In this document: in pieces, positions 1-6,087 of the stretch
Numbering within the stretch: position 1 is the first letter of the stretch
Layout of the letters: each line of letters opens with the position of its first letter
NCBI RefSeq assembly: GCF_019402445.1
Contig: NZ_SRZM01000369.1
Coordinates: 1 to 7,623 of the forward strand
Source: Brachyspira pilosicoli
Lineage (GTDB): Bacteria; Spirochaetota; Brachyspiria; Brachyspirales; Brachyspiraceae
Direction: 5' to 3'
Length of the DNA stretch: 7,623 nucleotides
Position numbers and translations under genes: made by a program
Notes under the pieces: generated by a model
The model's input: only the letters and a program-made list of their open reading frames with translations
The model's database searches: none
Told to the model about the DNA's origin: nothing

Positions 1-67
1 TTATTATATTTACATTATATGTTATTATTAAGTTTAAATAAAGAATATTTTTAGTTGTTTATTTGTT

Positions 68-73
68 TATAAT
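68..73 (+). promoter_or_regulatory. Probable secA promoter -10 box
   Basis: A perfect TATAAT stands 40 bp upstream of the secA start codon, which would place the transcript start near 80 and give a leader of about 34 nt. No convincing -35 hexamer lies 16-18 bp upstream (the stretch near 45-50 reads ATATTT), so only the -10 element is supported. In DNA this AT-rich a TATAAT can occur by chance. The rest of 1-113 shows no gene or recognisable regulatory site. Confidence 0.4.
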
Positions 74-113
74 GTTTAAGCAATCTTGATTTAATAAAGG
101 AGATTTACCTATA

Positions 114-3050
114 ATGGGAGCGATGGATTTAGTATTTAAATTAATATTTGGCTCTAAAGAACAAAATGATGCCAAAATATTAAAACCTATAGCAGAGAAA
201 ACATTAACATTTGAAGAAGAAATAAAGAAATTAACTAATGAAGAGTTAACTAATAAAACAAAAGAGTTCAGACAAAGAGTAGAGGATTATATAGGCTGTA
301 AGACAGAGGAATTAGATTTATCAAAAGAAGAGAATAAAAAGAAACTTCAAGATATATTAGATGAATTACTTCCAGAGGCATTTGCGGTTGTGCGTGAGGC
401 AAGTTTAAGAACTACGGGCATGAGGCATTTTGATGTGCAGATAATGGGAGGAGCTGTGCTTCATCAAGGAAGAATTGCTGAGATGAAAACGGGTGAAGGT
501 AAGACTCTTGTTGCTACTTTGGCAGTATATCTTAATGCTTTAACAGGGCTTGGTGTGCATGTAGTTACAGTTAACGATTATCTTGCTAAAAGGGACGCTG
601 AATGGATGATGCCTATATACTCTATGCTTGGTATTAGTGTTGGTATACTTGATAATACTAGGCCGCATTCACCAGAGAGAAGAGCTGTTTATAATTGCGA
701 TGTTGTTTATGGTACTAATAACGAGTTTGGTTTCGACTATTTAAGAGATAATATGGTTGTGAGAAAAGAAGATAAAGTGCAGAGAAAGTTTTATCATGCC
801 ATAGTAGACGAGGTAGACAGTATTTTAATAGACGAAGCAAGAACGCCTCTTATAATATCAGGACCTGCAGAAAAAAATATTAAAATGTATTATGAGATAG
901 ATAGAATTATACCTATGCTTAAGCAGGCAGAAACTGATGAGAGAATGAGAGAGGTTGCAGGCACTGGTGATTATGTATTAATAGAAAAAGATAAAAATGT
1001 ATACCTTACAGAAGAGGGTGTAAAGAAAGTAGAAAAGCTTCTTAATATAGAAAACCTTTACGGAGCTCAAAGCAGTACAATAGTTCACCATGTTAATCAG
1101 GCATTAAAGGCTCATAAGGTATTTAAAAGAGATGTTGATTATATGGTTACAGACGGAGAGGTTTTGATTGTAGATGAGTTTACAGGACGTGTTCTTGAAG
1201 GAAGACGCTATAGCGATGGACTTCACCAAGCAATAGAGGCCAAAGAAAAAGTTGCTATACAAAATGAATCTCAAACCTATGCAACAATTACTTTCCAAAA
1301 CTATTTTAGAATGTATCCAAAACTTTCTGGTATGACTGGTACTGCTGAAACAGAGGCAGAAGAGTTTTATAAAATATATAAGCTAGATGTTGCAGTTATT
1401 CCTACAAATAAACCTATAGCAAGACAGGATTTATCAGACAGAATATATAGAACAAGAAAGGCAAAATTTGAGGCATTAGCAAAATATATTAAAGAGCTTC
1501 AAGATGCAGGAAAGCCAGTACTAGTTGGTACAGTGTCTGTTGAGATGAACGAAGAATTATCCAAAGTATTTAAAAGACATAAAATTACTCACGAAGTACT
1601 TAATGCTAAAAACCACTCAAGAGAAGCTCAGATAATAGCACAAGCAGGAGAGCCTGGTGCTGTTACACTTGCTACAAACATGGCAGGTCGTGGTACGGAT
1701 ATTGTTCTTGGAGGTAACCCTATTGCTAAGGGTGTTTCTGAGATAGAGCAAATACTTACAATAATGAGAGATAGGGCATTTAAAGAGAGGGACCCTTACA
1801 AAAAAGAAGAGTTAAATCAAAAAATAAAATCTATAGACCTTTATAAAGAAGCTTTTGTAAGATTTGTTATTGCGGGTAAGCTTGATGAGGCTAGAGAGTT
1901 AGCTGAAAAAAACAATGCTTTAGAGATGCTTGAGAAGGTAGATAGAATCACACAAATAAATGAAAAGTCTAAGATTGATAAAGAGGCTGTATTAAAGGCT
2001 GGCGGTTTGCATGTTATAGGTAGTGAAAGGCATGAGGCTAGACGTATTGACAATCAGCTTCGCGGTAGGAGCGGAAGACAGGGAGACCCTGGTTTAAGTG
2101 TATTTTTCTTATCGCTTGAAGATGACTTGATGAGGCTTTTTGGTGGAGAGAGAGTTTCTAGCATGATGCTTGCTATGGGTATGGGTGAAGAAGAAGAGCT
2201 TGGACACAAGTGGCTTAACAAATCTATTGAAAATGCTCAGAGAAAAGTTGAGGGCAGAAACTTCGATATAAGAAAGCATTTGCTCGAGTATGATGATGTT
2301 ATGAATCAACAGCGTATGGCGGTTTATGCTGAGAGGGATTATATACTTTATTCTGATGATATTTCGCCAAGAATAGAAGAGATTATTTCTGATGTAACTG
2401 ATTCTACAGTTAGAGAGATAGCAGACGGTAAAAAAACTGTTGATCCTATGGAGATAACAAAATGGCTTAACAGTTATTTGATTGGTATAGATGAAGATGC
2501 AGCAAACAAAACTGTTGAAGGCGGAGTTGAAAATGCAATAAAAAATCTTACAAACATATTATTAGAAGCATATAGAAAAAAATCTCTCGAAGTAGATGAA
2601 AAGATATTCAGAGAAGTAGAGAAAAATATTTTCCTTTCAATTATAGATAATAGATGGAAAGACCATTTATTTGCTATGGACAGTTTAAGAGAGGGTATAG
2701 GGCTTAGAGGGTATGCAGAGAAAAACCCTCTTACAGAATATAAACTTGAAGGCTATAAGATGTTTGTAGCTACTATGGATGTTATTCATAATGAGCTTAT
2801 TAATCTTTTAATGAGAGTGAGAATAATGCCTAATGCATTTAATAACACAGAAAGAGAAAGTGCTTTTGATGGCGGAGTTGAAGAGAAGAGCAGTGCTAGT
2901 GCAATGGATAATAACAATCAAAATGCTAAGCCAAAAATAGCACAGGCCCAAGTAAAAATGACAAACAAAATAGGCAGAAACGACCCTTGCCCTTGCGGAA
3001 GCGGTAAGAAATATAAGCATTGCCATGGTAAAGACAGTAAAGATAATTAA
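114..3050 (+). CDS. secA: Preprotein translocase subunit SecA
   Basis: SecA is the cytoplasmic and membrane-peripheral ATPase that drives unfolded preproteins through SecYEG. The 978-residue product shows the expected order of parts: Walker A MKTGEGKT at 124-131, the DEVD form of the DEAD/Walker B motif at 232-235, the TNMAGRGTDIVLGGNP helicase motif ending near 536, the GSERHEARRIDNQLRGRSGRQGD segment just after 630, and a C-terminal zinc site CxCx8CH (C959, C961, C970, H971) of the SecB/ribosome-binding type. The ATG at 114 has AAGGAG at 97-102, 11 nt upstream. A second in-frame ATG at 123 is possible but lies too far from that site. The protein is longer than E. coli SecA (about 900 residues), partly because of roughly 91 residues between GGNP and KAGGLH (537-627), where E. 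coli has about 30. The gene stands alone and ends at a hairpin terminator. Confidence 0.98.
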   Translation: MGAMDLVFKLIFGSKEQNDAKILKPIAEKTLTFEEEIKKLTNEELTNKTKEFRQRVEDYIGCKTEELDLSKEENKKKLQDILDELLPEAFAVVREASLRTTGMRHFDVQIMGGAVLHQGRIAEMKTGEGKTLVATLAVYLNALTGLGVHVVTVNDYLAKRDAEWMMPIYSMLGISVGILDNTRPHSPERRAVYNCDVVYGTNNEFGFDYLRDNMVVRKEDKVQRKFYHAIVDEVDSILIDEARTPLIISGPAEKNIKMYYEIDRIIPMLKQAETDERMREVAGTGDYVLIEKDKNVYLTEEGVKKVEKLLNIENLYGAQSSTIVHHVNQALKAHKVFKRDVDYMVTDGEVLIVDEFTGRVLEGRRYSDGLHQAIEAKEKVAIQNESQTYATITFQNYFRMYPKLSGMTGTAETEAEEFYKIYKLDVAVIPTNKPIARQDLSDRIYRTRKAKFEALAKYIKELQDAGKPVLVGTVSVEMNEELSKVFKRHKITHEVLNAKNHSREAQIIAQAGEPGAVTLATNMAGRGTDIVLGGNPIAKGVSEIEQILTIMRDRAFKERDPYKKEELNQKIKSIDLYKEAFVRFVIAGKLDEARELAEKNNALEMLEKVDRITQINEKSKIDKEAVLKAGGLHVIGSERHEARRIDNQLRGRSGRQGDPGLSVFFLSLEDDLMRLFGGERVSSMMLAMGMGEEEELGHKWLNKSIENAQRKVEGRNFDIRKHLLEYDDVMNQQRMAVYAERDYILYSDDISPRIEEIISDVTDSTVREIADGKKTVDPMEITKWLNSYLIGIDEDAANKTVEGGVENAIKNLTNILLEAYRKKSLEVDEKIFREVEKNIFLSIIDNRWKDHLFAMDSLREGIGLRGYAEKNPLTEYKLEGYKMFVATMDVIHNELINLLMRVRIMPNAFNNTERESAFDGGVEEKSSASAMDNNNQNAKPKIAQAQVKMTNKIGRNDPCPCGSGKKYKHCHGKDSKDN

Positions 3051-3074
3051 TTTAATTAAAGAAAATTAGAAATA

Positions 3075-3109
3075 AAAGCGTATAAAGGAAATAATCTTTT
3101 ATACGCTTT
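3075..3109. terminator. Bidirectional rho-independent terminator between secA and the ywnB-like gene
   Basis: Arms 3075-3086 and 3098-3109 form a perfect 12-bp stem containing GCG/CGC. A G-U pair and two more pairs extend it inward around the loop AATAA. It lies 25 bp after the secA stop and 33 bp after the end of the converging gene. The T-rich stretch on the plus side is interrupted by A (TTTATA repeats), and on the minus side it reads TTTTATTTC. It is therefore plausible as a terminator for both genes, slightly weaker than the classic form. Confidence 0.75.
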
Positions 3110-3130
3110 ATATTTATATTTATATTTATA
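3107..3130. repeat. Short tandem repeat, four exact copies of TTTATA
   Basis: Four uninterrupted TTTATA units run from 3107 to 3130, beginning inside the last bases of the terminator stem. The tract lies between the terminator and the stop codon of the ywnB-like gene at 3142. It is probably a slippage-prone simple repeat in AT-rich spacer DNA. It could also serve as an imperfect U-tract for the secA terminator. Confidence 0.7.
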
Positions 3131-3141
3131 TTATTGTTTTT

Positions 3142-3777
3142 TTATTTTGAACAGAATGTTATTCTTTGATTTAAATATTTTTTATTCTGTATTTCATCAA
3201 CAAAAGCTATAGCATAATCAGCATAGCTAATACAGCTTTCACCTTTAGAATTAACTAATAATTCGTCATGACCTATATTATATTTTCCTGTTTTCTCTCC
3301 CTCAGCTTGAAAATCTGCAGAAGGTGATACATAAGTCCATAAAACATCTTTTTTGCTTTTTAATATATCAAATGCTTTAATAGAACTCACAGCCACCCCC
3401 ATAAAAATATCTGGAAAATTAGGAGTATCTTTTAATATCATAGTATGTTCTTTATTGACATACAAACTTGCTGCTCCTCCTATCACCATTAATCTAATAT
3501 TTGTGTTTGCAAGTATGTTACATAAATGCTCCATAACTAATGAATGCTTATCAAGTTCTTTTTCCTCCCATATTCCAAATGCACTCATTACAGTGTCAAA
3601 TTCTTTCAAATCATCTTTTGTTAAATTAAATAAATCTTTTTCTATAACTTTTACTTTTGAATTATTGATTTTTGTTTTATCTCTTACTATAGCTGTAACA
3701 TCTAATCCTCTTTCTAATGCCTCATTCATAATTAATTTTCCAGCTCTTCCATTTGCTGCTATTATTGCAATTTTCAT
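3142..3777 (-). CDS. YwnB-like NAD(P)-binding oxidoreductase (atypical SDR / NmrA-like, COG2910 type)
   Basis: The 211-residue product is a single Rossmann domain of the atypical short-chain dehydrogenase type, close in style to B. subtilis YwnB and flavin/biliverdin reductase-like proteins. It opens with MKIAIIAANGRAG, a dinucleotide-binding loop at residues 7-13, followed by VIGGAASL (98-105), YVSPSADF (149-156), a TGKYNIGHDELL stretch and ISYADYA (183-189), all typical of this family. The first glycine of GxxGxxG is alanine here (A7). Length matches the family, and no signal peptide or membrane segment is visible. The ATG at 3777 has AAGGAG (3786-3791 on the minus strand) 8 nt upstream. 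It has its own promoter with two palindromic operators, the same as those of the macrodomain-sirtuin operon. YwnB-type genes are known next to Rrf2 regulators (ywnA-ywnB), which supports shared control. The substrate is unknown; a role in redox or electrophile stress is inference. Confidence 0.85.
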   Translation of the reverse strand: MKIAIIAANGRAGKLIMNEALERGLDVTAIVRDKTKINNSKVKVIEKDLFNLTKDDLKEFDTVMSAFGIWEEKELDKHSLVMEHLCNILANTNIRLMVIGGAASLYVNKEHTMILKDTPNFPDIFMGVAVSSIKAFDILKSKKDVLWTYVSPSADFQAEGEKTGKYNIGHDELLVNSKGESCISYADYAIAFVDEIQNKKYLNQRITFCSK

Positions 3778-3825
3778 TTTTTATTCTCCTTTTTTATATA
3801 AAATATTTTTCTTTAATTAAAGAAG

Positions 3826-3846
3826 TTGTAATAGCTATTATTACAA
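3826..3846. promoter_or_regulatory. Palindromic operator at the start site of the ywnB-like gene
   Basis: TTGTAATA and TATTACAA (8-bp perfect arms) flank a 5-bp spacer. Counted as TTGTAAT/ATTACAA, the arms are 7 bp with a 7-bp spacer. The site covers the predicted transcription start (about 3842) just downstream of the -10 box at 3849-3854. From 3826 to 3847 it matches the operator at 5550-5571 at 20 of 22 positions. The likely ligand is the Rrf2 protein encoded at 5663-6082, by inference. Confidence 0.75.
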
Positions 3847-3848
3847 TT

Positions 3849-3877
3849 ATAATAACATATTTTAGTTGTAATGTCAA
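3849..3877 (-). promoter_or_regulatory. Promoter of the ywnB-like gene
   Basis: On the minus strand a consensus -35 TTGACA (3872-3877) and a -10 TATTAT (3849-3854, five of six) are separated by 17 bp. The -35 box lies in the spacer and inner arm of the upstream palindrome, and the downstream palindrome begins right after the -10. A bound repressor would block polymerase at both places. The predicted leader is about 65 nt. Confidence 0.75.
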
Positions 3878-3893
3878 GTATTACAACTAAAAT
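3859..3893. promoter_or_regulatory. 35-bp perfect palindromic operator over the -35 box, touching the sirtuin stop codon
   Basis: The arms 3859-3872 and 3880-3893 are perfectly complementary over 14 bp around the spacer GTCAAGT. The core TGTAATGTCAAGTATTACAA (3867-3886) recurs exactly at 5587-5606 upstream of the macrodomain gene. The last base, 3893, is also the last base of the sirtuin TAA. In the sirtuin transcript it could fold into a strong hairpin, but no U-run follows, so an operator is the better reading. Confidence 0.8.
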
Positions 3894-4747
3894 TATTTGT
3901 TTTTTATATATTTTAATACTTTGGATATATCATCATCTATGCATATAGAACGTTCTTTTAAATCTGGAACAGATAAAACATTTTTTAAATTAATAGAGGC
4001 ATAAATTGAGTTTTTATTTTTTAAAGCCATTCTCCAAAAAGAATATTTTATTATAGCAGGAGTATTAAATCCTACACCCAATTCCAAAAACAAAATATTT
4101 TTATCTTTAGATTCATTCAAGAAAGATTGATATTTATCTTTAGCTTTATACCAATTTTTATCTTGAACAAATGTATCATCGGTTCTTAGATTCATTGACA
4201 TATTAGCTCCGCAATAAGGACATTTAGGTATAAGTTCAGAAGGTATTTTCATTTCTTTTCTGTGTTTTATCATTTCTCTTATATATTTTTCATTGTAGAA
4301 AGTTTCCTGCCTGCATGGTATAGAGCATTGAAAAAGAGAAAAATCTCCCTGAACTTTAAATAGTCTATCTTTATCAAAATCAGCTGCTTCAAATCTTCCA
4401 TCAACATTTGTTGTAATTACAAAATAATTTTTATTTTTTACTATGTCTAAAAGATTTAAATGAGTTTCATCTGCCGGAATATCATATCTATTAATATAAA
4501 CAAAAAGAGAAAAAAATCCCCAAAAGTCTTCTAAAGTAGGGTAGTTGTAAAAGCCTGCATTATACATGTCTGTTAAGCCGTATTTATCTTTGTATTCCAT
4601 AAAGTTATCATCAAATCTTTTTCCAGAGTATAAAAAACCTGCAGAGGCAGAAAGTCCGGCACCTGCTCCTATTAATATATAGTCTGATTTTTCTATAGCT
4701 AATTTTAATTTTTCTGTTAATTCAATATCATTTAATTGTTCATTCAT
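3893..4747 (-). CDS. Class M sirtuin (SirTM), probable protein ADP-ribosyltransferase
   Basis: This 284-residue Sir2-fold protein fits the SirTM class, characterised as NAD-dependent protein mono-ADP-ribosyltransferases rather than deacetylases. The NAD loop is GAGAGLSASAGF (27-38), followed by the class-typical stretch YSGKRFDDNF...YGLTDMYNAGFY (40-67). TTNVDG (112-117) replaces the usual TQNID. The catalytic HG of deacetylases is replaced by Q133-G134-D135. C141, C145, C176 and C179 look like the zinc site. ELGVGFNTPAIIKYSFW (near 224-240) is the C-terminal NAD-side motif. The start ATG has AGAAGG 8 nt upstream, overlapping the stop codon of the macrodomain gene, so translation is probably coupled. 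The macrodomain partner would remove the modification this enzyme adds. In characterised systems the target is a lipoylated GcvH-like protein; none is encoded nearby, so the substrate here is unknown. Confidence 0.9.
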   Translation of the reverse strand: MNEQLNDIELTEKLKLAIEKSDYILIGAGAGLSASAGFLYSGKRFDDNFMEYKDKYGLTDMYNAGFYNYPTLEDFWGFFSLFVYINRYDIPADETHLNLLDIVKNKNYFVITTNVDGRFEAADFDKDRLFKVQGDFSLFQCSIPCRQETFYNEKYIREMIKHRKEMKIPSELIPKCPYCGANMSMNLRTDDTFVQDKNWYKAKDKYQSFLNESKDKNILFLELGVGFNTPAIIKYSFWRMALKNKNSIYASINLKNVLSVPDLKERSICIDDDISKVLKYIKNK

Positions 4748-4755
4748 ATTTTTTA

Positions 4756-4761
4756 CCTTCT
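4756..4761 (-). promoter_or_regulatory. Sirtuin ribosome-binding site overlapping the macrodomain stop codon
   Basis: On the minus strand AGAAGG lies 8 nt before the sirtuin ATG, and its first bases share the TAG stop of the macrodomain gene (4760-4762). This arrangement favours translational coupling and a balanced yield of the two enzymes. Confidence 0.7.
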
Positions 4762-5536
4762 AATTATTTAAAATATTGTTATAAAGTTTATAATCTAAAT
4801 CTTTAAATACATTGAATACTATTTTTATATTGTATTCAGTATTCTCTAAAAAATCTCTCACTGCTTTAACTGCTATAGAGCTAGCAAGTTCATTTGGAAA
4901 CCTAAACTCTCCCGTGGATATTGAACAGAAAGCTATACTTTTTATATTATTGTTTTTAGCTGTTTCTAAACAAGACTTATAACATTTGTATAAAAGCTCT
5001 TCATCATTTTTTGAAACTTCATCTTTTATTATGGGGCCTACTGTATGCAAAATATATTTACTAGGAAGATTGAATGCAGGTGTTATGATGCAACCTCCTG
5101 TTTTTTCAAGGTTTCCTTTCATAATATCATTGCAATAGAGTCTTAATCTAGTTCCTGATGCACTATGTATTGCATTATCTATGCATTTGTGAAGCGGAAC
5201 AAAACAACCAAGCATAGCAGAGTTAGCAGCATTTACTATCGTCTCTATTTTTAGAGTTGTTATGTCGCCTTGCCATATATATAAATTATCCTTTATAGGT
5301 TTTATATCATCTATACTTGTTATTCTTTTATTTTTAAGTCTATCTTGCAAATATTCATCTTCTATTTTTAAGTATTCTTCGCTTATATTATCTGGGCTTC
5401 TTATATTCATTAAACATCTAAAATAATTATATAATTTTTCTTCATCATTTTCTTTTATAGCCTTATTTAAATCTTCATCATAGCTATAATTTTTTTCTTT
5501 TATAAGAAAGTCTATTAAAAATAATAGTTTATCCAT
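4760..5536 (-). CDS. Zinc-type macrodomain protein, probable ADP-ribosylhydrolase partner of SirTM
   Basis: The 258-residue product has a helical N-terminal part of about 85 residues, with a conserved-looking EYLQDRL...ITSIDDIKPIKDNLYIWQGD run, followed by a macrodomain. Diagnostic motifs are QGDITTLK (89-96), VNAANSAMLGC (101-111), FVPLHKCIDNAIH (112-124), TGGCIITPAF (146-155) and STGEFRFP (207-214). C111, H116 and C118 fit the Cys/His/Cys zinc ligands reported for zinc-dependent macrodomains that sit beside SirTM genes. Those enzymes remove mono-ADP-ribose from the protein that SirTM modifies. The ATG at 5536 has GAGGGG on the minus strand ending 5 nt upstream. This is the first gene of a two-gene unit whose promoter holds two Rrf2-type operators (5549-5571 and 5584-5608). 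The assignment to the zinc subgroup is strong from the motifs. The reaction is inferred from the family and the neighbour. Confidence 0.92.
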   Translation of the reverse strand: MDKLLFLIDFLIKEKNYSYDEDLNKAIKENDEEKLYNYFRCLMNIRSPDNISEEYLKIEDEYLQDRLKNKRITSIDDIKPIKDNLYIWQGDITTLKIETIVNAANSAMLGCFVPLHKCIDNAIHSASGTRLRLYCNDIMKGNLEKTGGCIITPAFNLPSKYILHTVGPIIKDEVSKNDEELLYKCYKSCLETAKNNNIKSIAFCSISTGEFRFPNELASSIAVKAVRDFLENTEYNIKIVFNVFKDLDYKLYNNILNN

Positions 5537-5548
5537 GAATGCCCCTCT

Positions 5549-5571
5549 ATTGTAATAGTTGTTATTACAAT
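5549..5571. promoter_or_regulatory. Palindromic operator at the start site of the macrodomain-sirtuin operon
   Basis: ATTGTAATA and TATTACAAT (9-bp perfect arms) flank GTTGT. The site overlaps the end of the -10 box and the predicted transcription start (about 5563), and lies 12 bp from the macrodomain start codon. It matches the operator at 3826-3847 at 20 of 22 positions. Confidence 0.78.
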
Positions 5572-5597
5572 GATATATTGTTTTAATGTAATGTCAA
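5570..5597 (-). promoter_or_regulatory. Promoter of the macrodomain-sirtuin operon
   Basis: On the minus strand a consensus -35 TTGACA (5592-5597) and a -10 TATCAT (5570-5575, five of six) are separated by 16 bp. The -35 is embedded in one palindrome, and the -10 touches the other, as in the promoter of the ywnB-like gene. The predicted leader is about 27 nt. Confidence 0.72.
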
Positions 5598-5608
5598 GTA
5601 TTACAATA
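5584..5608. promoter_or_regulatory. Palindromic operator over the -35 box of the macrodomain-sirtuin operon
   Basis: The arms 5584-5592 and 5600-5608 pair at eight of nine positions around the spacer GTCAAGT; the only mismatch is A5586/A5606. The core at 5587-5606 is identical over 20 nt to 3867-3886. The site ends 6 bp before the -35 region of the divergent Rrf2 gene, so one bound protein could influence both directions. Confidence 0.78.
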
Positions 5609-5614
5609 TTTTTC

Positions 5615-5643
5615 TTGCATTAATGAAATAAATATATTATAAT
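5615..5643 (+). promoter_or_regulatory. Promoter of the Rrf2 regulator gene
   Basis: A perfect -10 TATAAT (5638-5643) sits 17 bp after TTGCAT (5615-5620), a weak -35 with only TTG conserved. The transcript would start near 5650, leaving a leader of only about 13 nt, with the ribosome site AAGGA (5651-5655) almost at its 5' end. The neighbouring operator at 5584-5608 suggests possible autoregulation. Confidence 0.55.
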
Positions 5644-5662
5644 TTTATTTAAGGATGTTCTT

Positions 5663-6082
5663 ATGAAGATTAGTTCAAGGTTTACAATAGCAATACATAC
5701 TCTCATTTGTATTCTTTATTTTAAAGATGAGAAAATGACTTCTAATTTTATTTCATGCAGTGTTAATGTTAATCCTGTTATAATAAGAAATATTTTAATA
5801 CAGTTGCAAAAAGCAAATATCATCACAGTAAAAAGAGGTACTGGCGGCATTTCATTAAATAGAAAAATAGAAAATATTACATTGCTTGATATATTTAATG
5901 CTGTAGAAAGTTTAGATGATGACAATCTATTTGGTTTTCATGAAAATCCAAACCAAAAATGCCCAGTTGGAAAAAAAATTACTTCAGCATTACTGCCAAA
6001 GCTTGAAATTATTCAAAAGGCTATGGAAGATAAATTAAAAAAAATTACATTAAAAGATATATTTAATGATATAAGAGATTAA
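5663..6082 (+). CDS. Rrf2-family transcriptional regulator, YwnA/HypR-like
   Basis: The 139-residue product is a winged-helix regulator of the Rrf2 family. It begins MKISSRFTIAIHTL, contains the recognition region VNVNPVIIRNILIQLQKANII (about 34-54) and the wing VKRGTGGISLNR (56-67), then ITLLDIFNAVE (72-82). The C-terminal part holds HENPNQKCPVG (93-103). It has only three cysteines (C16, C32, C100), so it lacks the three-cysteine iron-sulfur site of IscR and NsrR. The lone CPVG cysteine is typical of YwnA-like members. C32 and C100 lie at almost the same positions as the redox cysteines described for S. aureus HypR (Cys33, Cys99), so a disulfide switch is plausible but inferred. The ATG has AAGGA 7 nt upstream. 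The gene is divergent from the macrodomain-sirtuin operon, and a four-copy palindrome in the window is its likely binding site. Confidence 0.92.
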   Translation: MKISSRFTIAIHTLICILYFKDEKMTSNFISCSVNVNPVIIRNILIQLQKANIITVKRGTGGISLNRKIENITLLDIFNAVESLDDDNLFGFHENPNQKCPVGKKITSALLPKLEIIQKAMEDKLKKITLKDIFNDIRD

Positions 6083-6087
6083 TTTGT

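Noticed and set aside
13..22. Short symmetrical ACAT...ATGT upstream of secA as an operator
   Set aside because: The arms are 4 bp and unrelated to the other operators, as expected by chance in AT-rich DNA.
1104..3026. Several open frames of 64-72 codons antisense to secA
   Set aside because: They are shadows of the secA reading frame, with no ribosome sites and no family resemblance.
3107..3130. TTTATA repeat as a phase-variation tract or CRISPR-like array
   Set aside because: It lies between two gene ends, not in a promoter or coding region, and has no spacers.
3353..3820. 155-codon open frame on the plus strand opposite the ywnB-like gene
   Set aside because: It lies antisense to a clear family member, runs through its promoter region and has no ribosome site or recognisable product.
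4411..4422. Palindrome TTGTAATTACAA inside the sirtuin gene, using the same half-sites as the operators
   Set aside because: The half-sites abut with no 7-bp spacer, and the sequence encodes the conserved VITTN stretch, so it is most likely a by-product of coding.
5716..5925. 69-codon open frame antisense to the Rrf2 gene
   Set aside because: It is fully covered by a recognisable regulator and has no features of its own.
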